Below, piece by piece: positions 15,846 to 18,641 of a stretch of 18,641 nt of DNA (within the stretch, counting starts at the first letter, position 1; the number at the start of each line of letters is the position of its first letter). Below the pieces are notes generated by a model. The model did not search any database and had not been told where the DNA came from. It saw only the letters and a program-made list of their open reading frames with translations. The DNA is from JBFGCA01 sp041567315 (GTDB lineage: Bacteria > Acidobacteriota > Thermoanaerobaculia > Multivoradales > JAHEKO01), in contig JBFGCA010000099.1 of NCBI GenBank assembly GCA_041567315.1, forward strand, positions 1 to 18,641. Reading direction: 5' to 3'. The position numbers and the translations under genes were made by a program.

Positions 15846-16097
15846 TCACCCGACCTTGCCGGTCCGAATCAGCGCCGCGATGTCGCCCAGGTTCTTGACC
15901 TTGGCCAGCTCGTCTTCGTCGAAGGTGCTGGCCAGCCGGTCCTCGATCGAGCCCACCATCTCGAGGGTGACGATCGAATCGATGTCGAGGTCCTTGATCT
16001 CGGTGGCGAGAGTGACCTTTTCGAACTGATCCGCGCGGTCCGGCGCCACCTCGTCCAGCGCCTGCCGGATCAGACTGAGGACCTCCGCGTCGTCCAT
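15846..16097 (-). CDS. Second, stand-alone acyl carrier protein
   Basis: This is an 83-aa acyl carrier protein. The phosphopantetheine Ser41 sits in 'IKDLDIDSIVTLEMV', followed by the acidic recognition helix 'GSIEDRL' and 'TFDEDELAKVKNLGDIAALI', the standard third and fourth helices. The ATG at 16097 was chosen because it gives typical ACP length and lies directly after a strong promoter; an upstream ATG adds 26 unlikely residues. There is no Shine-Dalgarno, so the message is probably leaderless or nearly so. The sequence is clearly different from the ACP in the lipid cluster, and it is more like specialised ACPs than the fatty-acid-synthesis AcpP, which has a 'DSL' motif. It may serve the nearby lipid cluster as a second carrier or another pathway. 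Confidence 0.88.
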   Translation of the reverse strand: MDDAEVLSLIRQALDEVAPDRADQFEKVTLATEIKDLDIDSIVTLEMVGSIEDRLASTFDEDELAKVKNLGDIAALIRTGKVG

Positions 16098-16107
16098 CGG
16101 TCGCGGC

Positions 16108-16136
16108 AATATAGTCGCGCGAAAATCCTCCGTCAA
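16108..16136 (-). promoter_or_regulatory. Strong sigma70-like promoter for the stand-alone ACP gene
   Basis: On the minus strand TTGACG (16136-16131) and TATATT (16113-16108) have the ideal 17-base spacing. The expected transcription start is around 16101, only about four bases before the ATG, which implies leaderless translation. Confidence 0.7.
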
Positions 16137-16318
16137 GCCGAGCGCAGCTAGCGGCGCCCGGGGCCTCCAGAACAAGTCCTACCCCTGCGCACCCCGTTGC
16201 GGTATAGTCCGCAGCTCAGCCGTACCCGCAACTCGGCAGCGGTCCCTCCGTGGCCCGTCGCGCTGCGATCCATGCCCGTGCCCGGCAGCGGCACGCGGTC
16301 AGGGAGAGGAGAACGAGC

Positions 16319-18022
16319 TTGCCTTCTACCTCCACCAAGGTCATCGCAGACATCATCGACTTCTGGTCCGACCTCAACCCGTCCGTCGGCTACACCGGCG
16401 GACACCTGAGCCAGCTGACGACGGTGTTCATCCAGTCGGCCGCCAACATGCAAGAGATGCGCGGCCGCATCGACCATCTCCGGCGACGGCTCGACGAGAT
16501 CGAAGATCCCGCCCTGCGAGCCACCGCCGGCGCGGTGCTCACCTCGCTGCGGACCCAGATCGACCTGTCGCGGCCCAGCGGCGCCGGGCCGTCGGGCACC
16601 GGGATGGGCGGGGTGTGGGCGGCCGCCGACGGCATCTTCTACATCGTCCTTAAGAACGACTTCAAACACCCCTGGGTCCTCGACTACCTCGACGCGGTTC
16701 TCGCGGCCGTCGAGTTCGAGACCTATCGCTGGGCCGGTCAGGACTTCACCATCGAGGTCCGCCGCGAGTGTCTCGACACGGTGACCTACATGCAGGGCAA
16801 TCTCACTTCGCTCCTGGACGCCCGCAAGCACGACCGGCCGGCGGTCGAGAAGGTCGGAGCGATCCAGAGGGCGTTGGCAGCCTACAAGGCGCTCTTCGAG
16901 ATCCCCGGCCTCGACTCCGACGATTTCCACAAGTACTGGCCCATCTTCAAGGCCTGGGACGCGGCCACCGGGCCGACCCCGGCCAAGGGCTATCCGAACT
17001 GTCTGAAGAGCTACTACCAGCTCACCCAGTCGGCCTCCGAGATCGAGACCACCGCTCGGGCGTGGCTGGCTCTCGACCTGCCGGTGACCGCCCACGTCGC
17101 CGACCGCATCAACACCCTGCTGTTCGGCGGCCGTCTGCGCTCTTTGGGCGAGATCTGGAACCAGGTCAGCGAGAAGTACGCGGTCGATTTCTCCGAAGAG
17201 ACCCTCGAGCGGATCGTTCGGGTGTGCAACCACTTCGGCCGCAAGTACGTCATCGGCTTCACCAAGAAGGACCGAGTGGGCTTCAGCGCGACGCCCGACT
17301 ACCTCGTGAACCTGGTCACCGGCGGCGAGGATTTCGCCGTCGACTACCTGCAACCGGAGCGCGCCTACTCGCAGCTCTACCTCACGGCCTCCAAGAACAC
17401 CTCGCTGCTGACGATGATCAACATCCTGGTCCACGAGGCCTCCCACGGATTCAACTTCGTGCTTTCGGCGAGACACGCCCCGTCGCCGCTGCTCAACCTC
17501 AACACGGCGCTCGAGGTGCCGTTGACCGAGGGGCAGGCGTTCTACCGTGAGTACCAGTACTGGGCCGCCGCCCAGGACCTGTTGGGGCGCACCGACCTCG
17601 ACCCCGAGCAGGCCGCCTATCTGGCCCTCTACGGGGACACCCCGGAAAAGCAGGCCGACGGCGTGCTCTGCGCTCAGCTCGAGACCTACATCTGGCGCCT
17701 CATCCGCTACATCCGGGCACTGTGCGACGTCCGGGTCAACGGCGGCAAGCAGACCTATACGGATTTCATCGCCTGGGCGGCGCGCTTCACCGGGCTGTCC
17801 GAGGAGACACTGCACGGCGAATGCTTCGTCTTTCTCTCCGAGCCCGGCTACGCGCCGTGCTACGCGCTCGGCGGGGCGACCTACGCGTTGGCCCAGAAGA
17901 AGGGCCTGTTGGCCGGGGTGTCCGAGATCGACTTCAATACCCAGACCTCGAGCATGGGCTTCTACGGTTGGCCCATCGACGTCCGGAAGATGTGGCAGAT
18001 CGCGCGGGGAGGACGGGCATGA
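16319..18022 (+). CDS. Putative zinc metallopeptidase (HEXXH, DUF885-like)
   Basis: This is a 567-aa protein from a TTG start at 16319, preferred over an ATG at 16250 because AGAGGAG lies 7 bases before it and the extra N-terminus is arginine-rich nonsense. The zinc motif is 'LVHEASHGFNF' (His372, Glu373, His376) with a likely third ligand Glu404 in 'LTEGQAFYREY', a gluzincin-type spacing. A later 'PGYAPCYALGGATYALAQ' (509-526) resembles the conserved C-terminal part of DUF885 peptidases. The N-terminal half is helical ('MRGRIDHLRRRLDEIED', 47-63). No signal peptide is visible, so it is probably cytoplasmic. A TATAGT at 16203-16208 could be its -10, but no good -35 accompanies it. It overlaps the S10 peptidase gene by four bases (ATGA), so the two are translated together. 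Confidence 0.75.
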   Translation: MPSTSTKVIADIIDFWSDLNPSVGYTGGHLSQLTTVFIQSAANMQEMRGRIDHLRRRLDEIEDPALRATAGAVLTSLRTQIDLSRPSGAGPSGTGMGGVWAAADGIFYIVLKNDFKHPWVLDYLDAVLAAVEFETYRWAGQDFTIEVRRECLDTVTYMQGNLTSLLDARKHDRPAVEKVGAIQRALAAYKALFEIPGLDSDDFHKYWPIFKAWDAATGPTPAKGYPNCLKSYYQLTQSASEIETTARAWLALDLPVTAHVADRINTLLFGGRLRSLGEIWNQVSEKYAVDFSEETLERIVRVCNHFGRKYVIGFTKKDRVGFSATPDYLVNLVTGGEDFAVDYLQPERAYSQLYLTASKNTSLLTMINILVHEASHGFNFVLSARHAPSPLLNLNTALEVPLTEGQAFYREYQYWAAAQDLLGRTDLDPEQAAYLALYGDTPEKQADGVLCAQLETYIWRLIRYIRALCDVRVNGGKQTYTDFIAWAARFTGLSEETLHGECFVFLSEPGYAPCYALGGATYALAQKKGLLAGVSEIDFNTQTSSMGFYGWPIDVRKMWQIARGGRA

Positions 18023-18641
18023 GCGACGTGCCCGAGGCGGGACCGGTCACCGCCCTGCCGGGGTACGGCCCGGTCGCCGAGCGACAGCTCGCCGGCTATC
18101 TGCCGGTCGAAGACGGCGGCGGCGCCTACATCTACTTCTGGTACATCGAATCCCGATCGGCCCAGCCGACCGACGACCCGATCGTCCTCTGGCTCAACGG
18201 CGGCCCCGGCTCGTCGAGCTTCCTCGGCCTGTTCGCCGAAAACGGTCCCTACAAGATCGTCCAGCCGCCGCCTTTTCAGAGCTCGCTCCGGCTCATCGAC
18301 AACGAGTACGGCTGGAACCGCAACGCCGGCTACCTGATGATCGACCAGCCCGCCGGTACCGGTCTGTCGCTGGTGACCGACGAAGGCACCTACGCCAAGA
18401 CCGAGGCCGAGGCCTCGGAGCAGCTCTATCGGGGCCTGCAGGCGTTCTACGAGCGCTGGCCCGACCTTCGGCAGCGCGATCTCTATCTCTTCGGCGAGTC
18501 GTTCGCCGGCGTCTACGTGCCCATGCTCGCCACCAACATCCTGCGCGGCAACGAGGCCGGCCATCCGGAGATCCGGCTGCGGGGCATCGGCGTCGGCGAC
18601 GGCTGGGTGGACCCCATCGTCCAGCAGGCCACCTATGGCGA
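18019..18641 (+). CDS. S10 family serine carboxypeptidase, 3' end beyond window
   Basis: An open frame of 207 codons runs off the window; the ATG overlaps the preceding stop codon (ATGA) and has GGAGGA upstream. The sequence is clearly serine carboxypeptidase: 'PIVLWLNGGPGSSSFLGLF' (54-72), 'ENGPYK' (74-79), 'NEYGWNRNAGYLMIDQPAG' (95-113) and 'YLFGESFAGVYVP' (156-168), which puts the catalytic Ser at 161. The usual motif is GESYAG, so Phe replaces Tyr. The Asp and His of the triad lie outside the window. Family members remove C-terminal residues at acidic pH and are usually exported or vacuolar. Here the N-terminus 'MSDVPEAGPVTALPGYGPV' has no signal peptide, which is unusual. Coupling to the metallopeptidase suggests a joint peptide-trimming role. 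Confidence 0.9.
   Translation, partial: MSDVPEAGPVTALPGYGPVAERQLAGYLPVEDGGGAYIYFWYIESRSAQPTDDPIVLWLNGGPGSSSFLGLFAENGPYKIVQPPPFQSSLRLIDNEYGWNRNAGYLMIDQPAGTGLSLVTDEGTYAKTEAEASEQLYRGLQAFYERWPDLRQRDLYLFGESFAGVYVPMLATNILRGNEAGHPEIRLRGIGVGDGWVDPIVQQATYG

Noticed and set aside
16180..16208. A promoter for the metallopeptidase with -10 TATAGT at 16203
   Set aside because: The -10 is good, but no acceptable -35 lies 16 to 18 bases upstream, so it is mentioned only in the gene entry.

Overview
The window is very GC-rich DNA with tight gene packing, frequent GTG/TTG starts and a strong third-position G/C bias. The mix of secreted S8 and S9 peptidases, a large TonB-dependent receptor, an S10 carboxypeptidase and a protease ending in a 'SDGFESGDTSAWS' tail suggests a Gram-negative, protein-degrading soil or sediment bacterium. 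Acidobacteriota (Thermoanaerobaculia-like) is the best guess. This is inference from protein style, not a taxonomic assignment.

Left part (1-8400): an alpha/beta hydrolase (+) converges on a small lipoprotein gene (-) that appears frameshifted. A secreted subtilisin-like S8 protease (-) diverges from a secreted S9 prolyl-oligopeptidase-type peptidase (+). The 290-base gap between the last two holds three good hairpins. Then comes a TonB-dependent receptor (+) with its own sigma70-type promoter and a near-perfect Shine-Dalgarno, closed by a strong intrinsic terminator. Together these genes look like extracellular protein digestion plus outer-membrane uptake.

Centre (8418-15081, all minus): the most interesting block, a co-oriented cluster with overlapping or closely spaced genes. 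In transcription order it holds (i) an unrecognised 372-aa protein, (ii) a CqsA-like alpha-oxoamine synthase (the family of the Vibrio CAI-1 autoinducer synthase), (iii) a short-chain dehydrogenase, (iv) an acyl carrier protein and (v) a 971-aa fusion of a class III aminotransferase to a cyanobacterial-type acyl-ACP reductase. The predicted chemistry is as follows. The acyl-ACP reductase makes a fatty aldehyde, which the fused aminotransferase could turn into a fatty amine. The oxoamine synthase condenses an acyl thioester with an amino acid to an alpha-aminoketone, which the SDR could reduce. The product is probably a small amino lipid, sphingoid-like base or alpha-hydroxyketone-type signal. 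A good sigma70 promoter lies inside the end of the 372-aa gene, just ahead of the oxoamine synthase.

Right part (15082-18641): a small phasin-like helical protein (+) and a second, stand-alone acyl carrier protein (-) that is probably leaderless. Then comes a translationally coupled pair of peptidases without visible signal peptides: an HEXXH metallopeptidase and an S10 serine carboxypeptidase that runs off the window end. No RNA genes, insertion sequences, CRISPR arrays or phage genes were seen.
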